A stretch of 64,000 nucleotides of DNA from Euglena gracilis. Taxonomy: Eukaryota > Euglenida > Euglenophyceae > Euglenales. Below are positions 29,176 through 59,658 of this stretch, piece by piece (within the stretch, counting starts at the first letter, position 1; the number at the start of each line of letters is the position of its first letter). The stretch covers positions 29,828,667 to 29,892,666 of the forward strand of contig CP154956.1 in assembly GCA_039621445.1 (NCBI GenBank), read 5' to 3'. The position numbers and the translations under genes are program-made. The notes beneath the pieces are model-generated. The model saw only the letters and a list, made by a program, of their open reading frames with translations. It had not been told where the DNA came from and did not search any database.

Positions 29176-30139
29176 AAAATTTGTTGAAGGTGTAATCACA
29201 GAAGAACCATGGGACATAGGGTAAAATCACAAAAGACACAAGCACTGAAAACAAAAGCTGGCTCGCTCATTCCTCGGGCTGGAGGCAGTTCAATGTTTAT
29301 GCGGACAATCATGAGGGCAGAGAAATCATTTGATGGTTCAAACAAAACCAAGATGGAACCTTCCGTGTTGTGGCTGTGGGGGGTGTTGGGGGTGTGTGGG
29401 GTAATGGGGGGTATGGGAAGGGGTGGGGGGTGTGGGGGGGGGTTATGTGGGGCGTGGGGGGGTTACCATGCCCCCCCCCCCATATAACGCCGGGTTCAGG
29501 ACAGAACCGTTCGGCACTAGGGGGGGGGGTCCCAAAAATCCCAACTGTACAGGGGGGGGGGTCCCCAAAAAACCCCAACTGTACTGCCGTCGCCCCTGAG
29601 CAATGGTCTTGAAAAAAAAGAACCTCCCAAAATTTTTTCAAAGGTGACACTGCCACAAAAGACTTCATGTGTTCACTGAATTGTTCAGGGTTGTAAGAAG
29701 TCCATCTGACCCTGCCAAAAAGAACACAGCCGTGCAGCCTACAGGCAGGTGCTGGACCGTCTCTCACAGAGGAAACCCCGGTCGGTAAAAAAAAATAGGG
29801 GAAAAATTTCAGAAAAATGCCACCCCCCCACACCCCCACTTTCAAAAAATTTAGGCACCGAAATGCAAGAGGGGAAAAAAAACCAACCACGGCAAAAAAC
29901 CAACCCGTTTGGTTCTGGGGAAGCCAGCCGTGAGACACAACAAGAAATGGAAAACCCCCCAAAATTTAAAAACACCCATTGTCAGCTAGAAACGGTGCAG
30001 GTCGTGTTGATGACACGCGGCCAAGGAGTTGTTGTTGACGGTCAAACACCTGCGCAGAACGGGGGGGGGGGGGCTGGGGGGGTTGGGGAGGGGGCTGAAC
30101 GGGAGACAAGAATGATCCCTTTTTGGACATTGTTGATGG
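29176..30139. other. No gene recognised; G-rich and C-rich repeats
   Basis: 29,370-29,500 is a GGGGTGTGGGGGG-type low-complexity tract. 29,515-29,585 has two copies of GGGGTCCC(A/C)AAAAA.CCCAACTGTACAG. The rest has A/C-rich stretches and no domain. Confidence 0.35.
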
Positions 30140-31140
30140 TCATACACCTTGACACGCACGAGGAAAAATCCATGCAGGGGGAGGGCACCTGCTCACAGCT
30201 GATCCTTGACTAAGGACATTCTTGGTTAAACTCCTTGCAAACGTCTGCTGCTCCTGGGACACCTCCTCTGAATTGAAGGTGGAAATTGGAGGGGACGAAT
30301 ACCATTCAAACACAAACCGGTCTGGCAGCAATCTCCCACCTGCTTGCAAGATTCTTGCCAACCTCTCATCGGCAGCCAATTGCTCATCTCTGATGTGGGG
30401 GGGGGTTGGGGGGGACATTTTGGGAAAACACCTGGAAGGCTGTTCCTCGCTGGTCTCTTGCCCTTGTATTTCTTCGTCTTCTTCAACAATCTGTTCCTCT
30501 TCTTCTTCTTCTTCTTCTTCTTCTTCTTCTTGAATAATCTGTTCTTCTTGTTGAACGATTGCATTGGAACTGAGGAAGTAAGCATGGAGAAAGAGGGCTG
30601 TGAATTGTCGCACACCTGGAGGCTTCATATGCGGGATCCACAACTTCTTCATCCACATCCACAACTTCTTCATCCACACATGGGCAGGTCTTCGTCCCCA
30701 CTGTCATTGTCCGTCACCAATGTATCTGCAGCAGGTATTGCTTCCTGTGATGGGAAGCAAGAAAAATGAGGATGGGAGTAAGCAAAAAAAGAACACCTTG
30801 CCCAAAACCGACCACGACGAAGAACTTCACCTCGGACAGCCAGCTTGGTCTCCCAACCTTTCAGGGTTGACGACGGCGGCGTCAGACTGGATCCCAGATG
30901 TCGACACAGTGAGGCCCACGAGCGGCCACACTTGATCCATTCCTCGACAATCATCGCCTTGTGATCACTGGAATACTTCAACCAGGGGCGGTCAATTGGT
31001 TTCACCCTGACACTTTGCTTTGTTTCGATGAACTTCTCCCTCGGTATTCTTTGCAGGTGGTGCGTTCCATGGGGTTGCTTCACAACAAACCAAGCTCCAA
31101 ACGACGGTGGTGGGGCGAGCCGAGTCCACCGACCAGTGGC
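30140..31140 (-). CDS. Possible spliced gene: helix-turn-helix region plus acidic domain
   Basis: The minus strand reads K-P-I-D-R-P-W-L-K-Y-S-S-D-H-K-A-M-I-V-E-E-W, then C-G-R-S-W-A-S-L-C-R-H-L-G and S-T-L-K-G-W-E-T-K-L (about 31,010-30,870), which looks like a homeodomain-type helix-turn-helix of a pogo-like DNA-binding region. A possible small intron (about 30,822-30,764, ending CATCACAG) leads to T-D-N-D-S-G-D-E-D. Further on, two V-D-E-E-V-V-D units and a run of 12 Glu (about 30,530-30,495) are followed by D-E-Q-L-A-A-D-E-R-L-A-R-I-L-Q-A-G-G-R. Frames must be joined by splicing or have decayed. No catalytic domain is seen. Confidence 0.35.
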
Positions 31141-31145
31141 ACAGC

Positions 31146-31782
31146 CTACTGGATTTGACAGGTTCGGAGGTGAGGTGATGTACAGATGGGCTGTGCCCAT
31201 GGTTCAGAGGTAAGGTGGTCAGGTGAACCCGGAATCGGCCATGTAGGGGCCAGGGTCCGAGGGGTGAGGTGGCAGGGGCAGGCAAGGTGGGGTGGCATTG
31301 GCTTGCCAACGTTAGACTCAGCGCTTGCCATACCGTGGCCTCTGACGCGCGTCGTTGAGGAACATCGGTCTGCGCCAACACAGTGCGGAGGCACTTGGAT
31401 ATGAATCCTGCCGCTCACTCCCCCATCCCTCCGAAGCAATCAACCACAAACGGGATGAACGTCCATCCCAGCCGTTCGCAGGTGGCTGCATACTTGCGTT
31501 CTTTGTCTCCCTCTTGTGATTCGTGCCACCGTGCCAAGGCGTCCATTGAGAAGACCGGGTTTGCTGGTTGCAACGGGTTGCGGACCGTGACATCCACCGC
31601 AGCAGGTCCGTCCGCGTCGAATCTCGTGATGAAGACATCTCCAGGTCTCGTCCGGTTGTCTGCCACCTCTTCTCGTCGAGCCATGAATCCGGCCCTTCTC
31701 GCCAGGTCCAAAACGACCAGTACCACAGCCGCAACGATAAACGAGGGCAAACGTTATGCCGACAAGGACACAGAACGGTCAC
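31146..31782 (-). pseudogene. LINE-2 C-terminal domain, another subfamily copy
   Basis: Minus strand: L-A-R-R-A-G-F-M-A-R-R-E-E-V-A-D, T-R-P-G-D-V-F-I-T-R-F-D-A-D-G-P-A-A-V-D-V-T-V-R, R-K-Y-A-A-T-C-E-R-L-G-W-T-F-I-P-F-V-V-D-C-F-G-G-M-G-E. The frame stops there; W-Q-A-L-S-L-T-L-A continues in another frame to about 31,200. More GC-rich than the other LINE-2 copies. Confidence 0.76.
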
Positions 31783-31807
31783 TTACTTGAAACCCGTGTA
31801 TGGGCTC

Positions 31808-31915
31808 TGGTTTCACGCCCGAACCGGCGTCTGGGACGCCGGTTCGGGCGGGAAATTTCTGCGCCGAACCGGCATCCTGGACGCCGGTTCGGGCGTGAAA
31901 CCGGCGTCTGGGAGA
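31808..31915. repeat. GCCCGAACCGGCGTC inverted repeats
   Basis: Four alternating copies of GCCCGAACCGGCGTC and GACGCCGGTTCGGGC. Related words at 35,170-35,220 (GCCCGAACCGGCGTCCCAGG, TTTCACGCCCGAACCAGCG) are in a position to mark the other end of a 3.4-kb element containing the pogo-like gene. Confidence 0.6.
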
Positions 31916-32089
31916 CCCAAAATAAAAAGTGCCAAAAAAGTGTCCAAAAGGGTTTGTAGACAGGTGGCAATCATATTTGAGCAGTTTTTGGGTGGTCTTG
32001 GGCCAAAAATTGGGGTTTTTTGAGGAAAAGTTTCCTTTTGGCCAATTTTGGAGAATTTCTGAAGTAGAATACCACGCAACATGGCAGAA

Positions 32090-32760
32090 ATCTAAGGCCA
32101 TCTGCTGAAAGCCCTTGAGAAGAGCTTTCGATCGATGGGCAACATGGCAGCTGAAAAGTGCAATTTCGGATACCTGGGGTATCCAAATGTAGACCGTACT
32201 AAACTCAAGAAATTCTAAAGCCGAACCACTCTCTTGTCGATATTTCTCTGTTCGAGCTCGCACAGTATTCGAAATAAGTATTCACATCTTTGGTACAGAT
32301 GACCGCGACTGGGAACGCGGCGGGATATTACTAATTGGACTTTGGGCAAGCTGCTGTTGCCAAAGGTACTCAACCGCACATGTTTTCACATCCTGAACTT
32401 TGTCTTCAGAGGAATGGACAAGTTTGTGATCAGGAAATCTTGGTCACAATAGGATGTTTGATGCTGTGATGAGTTACAAGACTGGATGGCAAAAGTGGCT
32501 GAGAGGGGCTGTTGAGTTGACTGGTTTCTCTCGGCATCAAGCTCTCATGATGACAAAGGTTTGCCAAACTATGATGTCAGGGAGTTCCTCCTTCTCTGCT
32601 GCAGAGCACAGGCAAGAATATTTTCTGAAGTCTATCGTGCAGAAGTTGGTGCGGAGCTGTTGCAGATGATTGTCACGCAAAGCTCAAGAATATGGTGCCG
32701 AGACCATGTACACAGGTGGCTTGAGCTGAAATGAACTTATTGGAAAGAGTTTGTTACTAA
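32090..32760. other. No gene recognised; one dispersed repeat block
   Basis: 32,105-32,150 carries the GAGAAGAGCTTTCGATCGAT block. A 71-codon frame at 32,454-32,669 has no recognised family. Could contain upstream exons of the pogo-like gene, but none was identified. Confidence 0.3.
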
Positions 32761-32774
32761 TCTGGACCTGAGCA

Positions 32775-32995
32775 TTTTTAAGACCCCCGGGGGGGGGGAC
32801 CGGGCCCCATCCACGCAGGGTGGCGGGACCCCCCCCCCCCCCGGGGGGCGGGGACCCCCCAAAATTGGGCCCATTAAAGGCAATTTACAAAAATTTTCGG
32901 CGATTCGCGCCGAAAAGGTATACCCAGCGCCTCTAGCGCCTGGGGGGGGGGGTCCGGCCCGGACCCACCCCCCCCCCCCGCTCTGCAGCTTAAAA
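32775..32995. repeat. Poly-C/G hairpin DNA with GGGACC words
   Basis: Two C/G homopolymer blocks (32,786-32,850 and 32,940-32,980) around a less biased centre. Non-coding. Confidence 0.5.
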
Positions 32996-33950
32996 AAGAA
33001 GCCTCACCGGGACAGGTAAGTTACATATTTACTGGCGGGAAGCAGCGCGGCGAGCTATGGGGGAAACTCATGCCAAAAACCAACCTTCGACAAAAGTCTG
33101 TTCGACCGGCGCCGGCTGTCGGCTTTTTATTGGCCGAGAAATTACTTGTCGACATTCATGCCAGTCGAGATTCCATGGGGGGAGGTATGCAAATGGGGCC
33201 CGAAAAATGCGGAAACATGCGATCGCTGATTTTGAGAGCGCTTTGCAATCTGGCTGAGTTCTATGGGTACCAAGCGAAAGGTGTTGGCGAGACCTTTCGT
33301 TTGATATGCAATGGGGGTGTGATCGCCGTGTCCCCCCCCCCCCGTGTCCCCCCCTGTCTCCCCCCCGTGTCCTGCACTTCAGGGGGGTCCCTAGAAGGCG
33401 GCCAAGGCAACATGCAGCATGAATTTTTAGCTGTTTGGCATCATTTTCCACGGTTTTTCATGGATTCTCAAGGCCATTTGACTTTCCCCCACCCAGAATC
33501 CCGGTTTTTTTTTCACCTAGTATGGCCTGGAGCTTGGCTCGGGGTCAATGTGAAATAAATTTTTGGTCCCTCAAAATGTCGCAAATTTCGGCCCAGAAGG
33601 TCCCGAAAAGAGGCATGTTTCCCCCGTGTCCCCCCCCCCGTGCCCCCCCACCCCCCCGTGTCCCCCCCATGTCCCGCCCCACCCCCAATATGCAACCTGA
33701 GCTGTGGGATTTGACAAATTAGGATGCAAATTTTGGAAGACACGATCGCTGAAAATAAGCGTTGCGTGCATTATGGCCGAATCCTGTGGCCATCTGTCGA
33801 AGGTCCTTGAGAAGAGCTTTCAATTGATGGGTAACATGGCTTCATAAGTGTGGAATCTGCCATTTTTGACCGGCAGACCATTTGGGCCAAAGTCGCCCAA
33901 AACAGCCCCAAACATGGGTGTTTTGGGCGAAATTGACCGTGATTCCTCAG
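32996..33950. other. No gene recognised
   Basis: Contains CCCGTGTCCCCCC repeats at 33,330-33,370 and 33,620-33,690 and a further GAGAAGAGCTTTCAATTGAT block at 33,811-33,835. The frames seen are low complexity. Confidence 0.35.
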
Positions 33951-34978
33951 CCGCCGGTTCGAGTGCCCGGGACGCAAGAAACCAAGCAAGAAACCAAGTT
34001 CCTGAAAAGTTGTGTCCTTGTGATTGATGTGTATGCAGCCCATAGGGAATCCGAAGTCCTGCAATATGCCAAACAAAATGGCATCCACCTGGTGTTTGTA
34101 CCTGGTGGATGTACCGGGTTGGTACAGGTTTGGCCACATACAAAAATCTGTTATACTTCCTGTGTAATAGGTCATAGATGTGTTTGTAAATTCACCGTTC
34201 AAGAGGATTGTGCGGCAAGAACACCTGGCGTGGAGAACTGAACAGATCGAAGCAGGAACTCCTGGAGTGAAGCCAAGTCGAGAACAAGTAATGCGTTGGG
34301 TTGTGACAGCTTGGGAAAAAGTGCCAGGTATTTACACTATTGACAAAACAAAACATTCATCTCTGTTTATTTTTAGTGGCAACCATTCAACGTGGTATGG
34401 AGGACCTCATCCTCAAGCCTGCGCTGAATGCGACCACTCCACCTCCGCTGGTTGTCCAACCCGTACAACCCGCAGCACCTTCTGAGGTTCAAGCCGTCAA
34501 CAACGCCATACAAGATTTGGAGCAGCTTGGTGAAGTACCAGAGGGGACCGAGGGTACCGAGGCCAGACAAGAAGAAGAAGTTCCTGTTCCTGATCAGCGC
34601 GCAATAGCTGAGGAGCCGCCGCCGCCGGCGGTGCCGGTTGTGCAACTCCCTGTCCCAGATAAGGAGGAATCTCACCCTGAAGTCTGCCTGTACTGTATGC
34701 GTCCACTGAGAGCATCTTCCAGACTTCCACTTCTTCTCCAGAAAATTTTCCCACTCCCCTCCCAAAGAAAATGACCGTTTTACCCATCAGGGCAGGGATG
34801 CCATGTCTTCGAATCACTCGTGGGACATTTCATTGGGTTGCGACGTGCAGTTTCTTTCCAAAAATTCTAAAAGTAGAAGTTTGTTCCGACAGCCATCCAC
34901 TGCCCAAAGTGCGGCATCTGGCTCCACCGCAGCTGCATGTCCACCAACAGTCGTGGTAATTGCAACTTTTGCCCTTAA
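33941..34978 (+). CDS. pogo-like DDE transposase, C-terminal part, with PHD-like finger
   Basis: Exon A (to 34,127) reads V-L-V-I-D-V-Y-A-A-H-R-E-S-E-V-L and G-I-H-L-V-F-V-P-G-G-C-T-G-L-V-Q. A 43-nt GT...AG intron (34,128-34,170) joins it in frame to V-I-D-V-F-V-N-S-P-F-K-R-I, giving the DDE_1 pattern of pogo transposases with two catalytic Asp. Exon B ends at 34,327. A 49-nt intron (34,328-34,376) joins to V-A-T-I-Q-R-G-M-E-D-L. Exon C is Pro/Glu-rich and reaches V-C-L-Y-C. A last exon (about 34,881-34,978) gives I-H-C-P-K-C-G-I-W-L-H-R-S-C and N-C-N-F-C-P-stop, completing a PHD-like Cys/His set. The N-terminal DNA-binding part and first Asp were not found, so the gene may be truncated. Confidence 0.68.
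34128..34170 (+). other. 43-nt intron in pogo-like gene
   Basis: Starts GTTTGGCC, ends GTGTAATAG. Removal keeps phase 0 and joins L-V-Q to V-I-D, reconstructing the conserved family motif. Confidence 0.78.
34328..34376 (+). other. 49-nt intron in pogo-like gene
   Basis: Starts GTATTTAC, ends TATTTTTAG after a pyrimidine-rich stretch. Phase 1 on both sides; joins W-E-K-V-P to V-A-T-I-Q-R-G. Confidence 0.72.
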
Positions 34979-35094
34979 CCTGGCCACTGACCCCTTCTCA
35001 CACCGCTCCTTGCAACATGAGCTGCACTGAGTGAAGTGAGATGTCCTAAATTTCCCCTGCGTCGCATTCTGTGAAGGCTCCCTTATAGCAAAAA

Positions 35095-35460
35095 AAATGA
35101 CCCCCCCCCTAGATGACCCCCCAGGGGGTCATCTAGGGGGGGGGGTCATTTAGGGGGGGGGGGTGGTAGCCCGAACCGGCGTCCCAGGCAAAGGTTTCAC
35201 GCCCGAACCAGCGTTTGGGACACAGTTCTCGATATAGTATGTCCCCCCCCCTCACCGACCCCCTCGCCACGCCATTTTACCTCCCCCCCCCCTTTCAGAC
35301 CCCCTCGCCACGCCATGTCAGGCCCGCCAAAGAAAATTTTCTTGGCAAACCCCCGCGCACCCCTCCCCCCCCCATCCGGGACCCCCTCGCCACGCCAAAA
35401 AACGCCAAAAACCCCCCTCCCCCCCCCCTAGCCGGAAACCTCGCCACGGCGTGCCGACCC
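35095..35460. repeat. Poly-C/G hairpin and ACCCCCTCGCCACGCCA repeats
   Basis: 35,100-35,165 is a GTCATCTAGGGGGG-type inverted repeat. CCCCTCGCCACGCCA occurs at about 35,260, 35,300 and 35,384, with a variant at 35,430, and again three times at 36,380-36,490. Confidence 0.65.
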
Positions 35461-36007
35461 CCCAAGGCATGTGCTCCACCATTACGCGGGAGGCCACTCT
35501 GACATGTTATCACAACAAGAACAGCACATAAATATTTTTTTTGCATTCAATTGGTCTCTGGGACCACGCTGCCCCCATGGAGAAAAACTTTTTTTTCCAA
35601 GCAGCTTTCAATGTGTAAAACTTTATTCCATTCTGATGCTTTTTTTTTGAAAATCAGGGATTTGGGCCAACAGAGCCTCAAGAACATCACGTGATAAAAA
35701 AGAAAAAAAGAAAACGGGACAAGACCAGCCAATTTTGGCAAGAATACATTTTTTTTTCATTTCAAAAGGATTCTTTCAAGAATTGCCCAGCAAAACATGA
35801 CAAATCCAACCGTACCATTTGCACAGGTAAAAATTTGGGGCAGGGAATCCTCAACCCCCCCATTTTGCTCCCCCCAATTGGCTATGAACTGGCTAACGGG
35901 AGGTCTGAAGCTGGCCTATTGGGCCTTATTTTGGGGGGGGTGTAATTTTCAGCGGGAACAACCACACCCACACGTTCATTCATTATTGAACTGCCAATGC
36001 AGAAACC
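35461..36007. other. Upstream region of the CPT1-like gene
   Basis: Mostly AT-richer than its surroundings, with A and T runs. No TATA-type or other promoter element can be assigned with confidence. 35,985-36,007 leads into an AAACCATGG start context. Confidence 0.35.
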
Positions 36008-56843
<20,836 letters not shown>

Positions 56844-56849
56844 CCCGGG

Positions 56850-58760
56850 GGTGTCAGCCCGGCCGGTCCCTAACGGTACCCCCGGGGTTGCCCCCGCTGG
56901 TTTGGCGCCCCTCCCCGTGTCCCGTCGGCGCCCACCTTCGGCGATGTGCGGCATGCGGACCCATATGCGAGCAGGCTTCTTCCAGCACCGAGGAGAAGTG
57001 CTATGGGAAGACAGGCACTGGGCCGAAGGTACCGGGACGTGAAAGCAGTTTTTCAGCAAAATGTGAACACCGATTGCCCCCCCCCCCCCGGAGATGGGAG
57101 CAAGTATTATTTTTTTTGAACGTTGGACCTCCAGGGAGGGGAGGGGGGACGAGAGTGGGTGGGTCCACCGGACCCAGGGAGAGATGGGAAGCTTTTCGGT
57201 TTTTCTGTAGGTGGTTGGGGGGTCCCGACCCTCCCTGTAAAGGGTAAAGTGGGTAAAGTGGCAGGGGGGGGGGTCCAGACCCCCCTGATGTTTGGAGTGG
57301 GGTCTGGACGCACCCCCCTCCTCGGCAAGTTTCAAAAACAGTAAACAATTTTCTTCTGGCGCATGCGCCAGAAATTGAGCAGAAAAACTCCCCCTTTCCT
57401 CACTTTTGTGCATTTGCCCATTTTTGCTGTTTTATAAAAACTGTTCAACAAAAAACAAAAAATTCTAAAAGAGCATTTTTGGCAATGAAAAATCAGGGAT
57501 TTTCCCAGCAATTTTCTCCTGCTGTCCGGCCCTTTGCCCGCGCTCAAAACCGAAAATTTTCCGGGCCTATGTCAGCTTCGAGGTAGGAGGGGCTGACCCA
57601 ACCCCCCCTCCCCCCCATGTCGGGGGGGTTGGGTCCCCCCCTCAAGGCTTCAGGCATCCATCCCTGGCCAGACCCCCTCCCCCCAAGGTTCCTCTTCCCC
57701 ACCGGAGGTGGGGTTTCGGCCATATTTTGCCTTTTTTCTCGGCGCTTTGTGCCCCCCCCAAAATAGTGGACAAATTTGGGTCAAAATTTTGACCCCTACT
57801 TTGACCCCCAAAAGTGTGTCCCCCGGACCCCGCTGGGTCTCCAGTCTAAAAAAAAAAAGCCCCGAATGGGAGTGTGCTGCTCAGGGCAGGTACCCCACAG
57901 CACAGGCCCCCCCCCCCCACCCGCGGTTCCAAAGACGTCTGGATGCGAGCGTCCGCCGCCGCCCATCGCCATGACAGAGCGACATGCTCTCTGCCTCGGC
58001 CTCCCCCAGGGCTCGTCCCTTGGCTGGATATGTGTCTTTGTGGTGTGGGGTATCTGCCACTCAAGCCCTGATATCAGCTCAACAACCCTCCCCTCCCAAC
58101 AAACGACTGCGATCCGGCAGAAACCCGTTTCGTCCCGTTGCCCCCCTTTTCTCTGCCATGAAGGGGTTCGGGATGTCCAGGCCACTGCTGCATGGGAAAG
58201 CCCTGCACAGTCCTTTCCTGGCGCCTGTTTCTTTTCGTTGCACTTCTACGCGAGCGGTGCCCAGAGGGCTTTCCTCAGCTTTGCCATCCAACTCGGAAAT
58301 CGGGTAAATGGGGGTAAAATTAATGGCTTCCTTTTCGGGGTGGCAGCAGACGGAGGGGGTGCGCTGTGAGGTGTCCATTGACCCCAAAGTCCCTGCTTTA
58401 ATGAAATATGTTTGCTCAAATTTGCAAAAAAAACCAACAGAAGTGTGCTCATATTCTACAACATTTGAACGCGAGGATGTGTTCCAGCTCATTGGAAACA
58501 TCCAACCGCAGACAGTTGGTTTGGGTTCTCGTTCAACCGCCTTGGCAATACCGTCCTGAGGGGGGTGTGTCCGACCCTTCTCCCCCTGGGGGTGAGTGAC
58601 TCGGGGGGGGGGGTGACCGACTGGTTTTTTTTTGGGTCCAGACCCGCCCCTCCCCTGTGGGAGTGCGGTGGGCCAAGGGCACCAAATTTCTTTTGATTTT
58701 TTGGCCAAAATTCATTGATTTTGATCCAGTTTGGAATGGTCAGGGAGTTGCCAAGTAACC
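56850..58760. other. No gene recognised; one protein-like frame
   Basis: At 58,308-58,559 the + strand encodes 83 codons including V-S-I-D-P-K-V-P-A-L-M-K-Y-V-C and F-E-R-E-D-V-F-Q-L-I-G-N-I, which look protein-like but match no family I know. Elsewhere there are C/G runs and low-complexity frames. No polyadenylation signal for the CPT1-like gene can be picked with confidence. Confidence 0.3.
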
Positions 58761-58769
58761 CACCTAGGG

Positions 58770-59658
58770 GAAATCGCTGAGCTCTTATCCTTTTATGGGT
58801 AAGTGCGAAGCTTACCCCTGGGGGAAAACCCCCCGAACCCCCCCCCCCCTCCCCGGGTCGGGGCCACCAGGAGAACGGACGGATTATCACCATGATCCCG
58901 GCCCGGTTCCCGGAATTTTTTTTCAGTCGCGAGCGACTGGATTTCTAGTTTTCGAATCACCTGGGTTTGACCCCCAACTCCCCGCCAGGCCCAAGTTATT
59001 CACGCGCGAAGGGTTCAAACTGGGTAGGATTGGCCCGCCCCCCCCGGATAAGCCCCCCCCGGATAAGCCCCCCCCTTTGGACTCTGCCATTTCGGCCCCA
59101 AAAAAATGTCAATTTTCAAAATATCTCCAAAATGAAGCCAAATCAAAGGAAATGTCCGGAGACCTAATTGAAGCCCTTGGAACGCCCTATCTACTGGTAT
59201 TTTGATTTCCCCGCAACTCCCCGCGTAGCGAAAGATGCGGCCGTTTTACGCCGTTTTGTACACTTTTCCCACTGTTCGACGGCTGTTTTCGGTCGAAAAA
59301 GTCGAAAAAAGCGAACATTTTTTTTGCCGGAAACGATGTTTTTTTGTCCTCCCGGACCCGGAAAAAAACTGCGGTTGAGCCGAAAATGAGCGTTTTTCGA
59401 CCCGCCAGCGCCCCGTTTTGGGCCGCCAACCCATTGATTTTTTTTTGGGTCAAAACCGGGTCAAAAAAGTCGGAAAAAGCAAAAAGTTTTTTTTGCCCGA
59501 AACGATGTTTTTTTGCCTCCCGGACCCAGAAAAGCTGTTTTTTTTTGAGCCAAAAACGAGCGTTTTTTTGACCACCTCGCCTCCCGTTTCGGGCACAAAA
59601 CCCGAAACGTGTTTTTTTCAGTCAAAAGAGCTCCATGGAGTGGGCCGGTGTATATGGG
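58770..59658 (+). repeat. Composite satellite unit, copy 3
   Basis: Hairpin TGAGCTCTTATCCTTTTATG, leader, one 200-bp repeat, about two satellite monomers (59,280-59,590), and terminal CAGTCAAAAGAGCTCCATGG. It is followed head-to-tail by copy 4. Confidence 0.87.
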
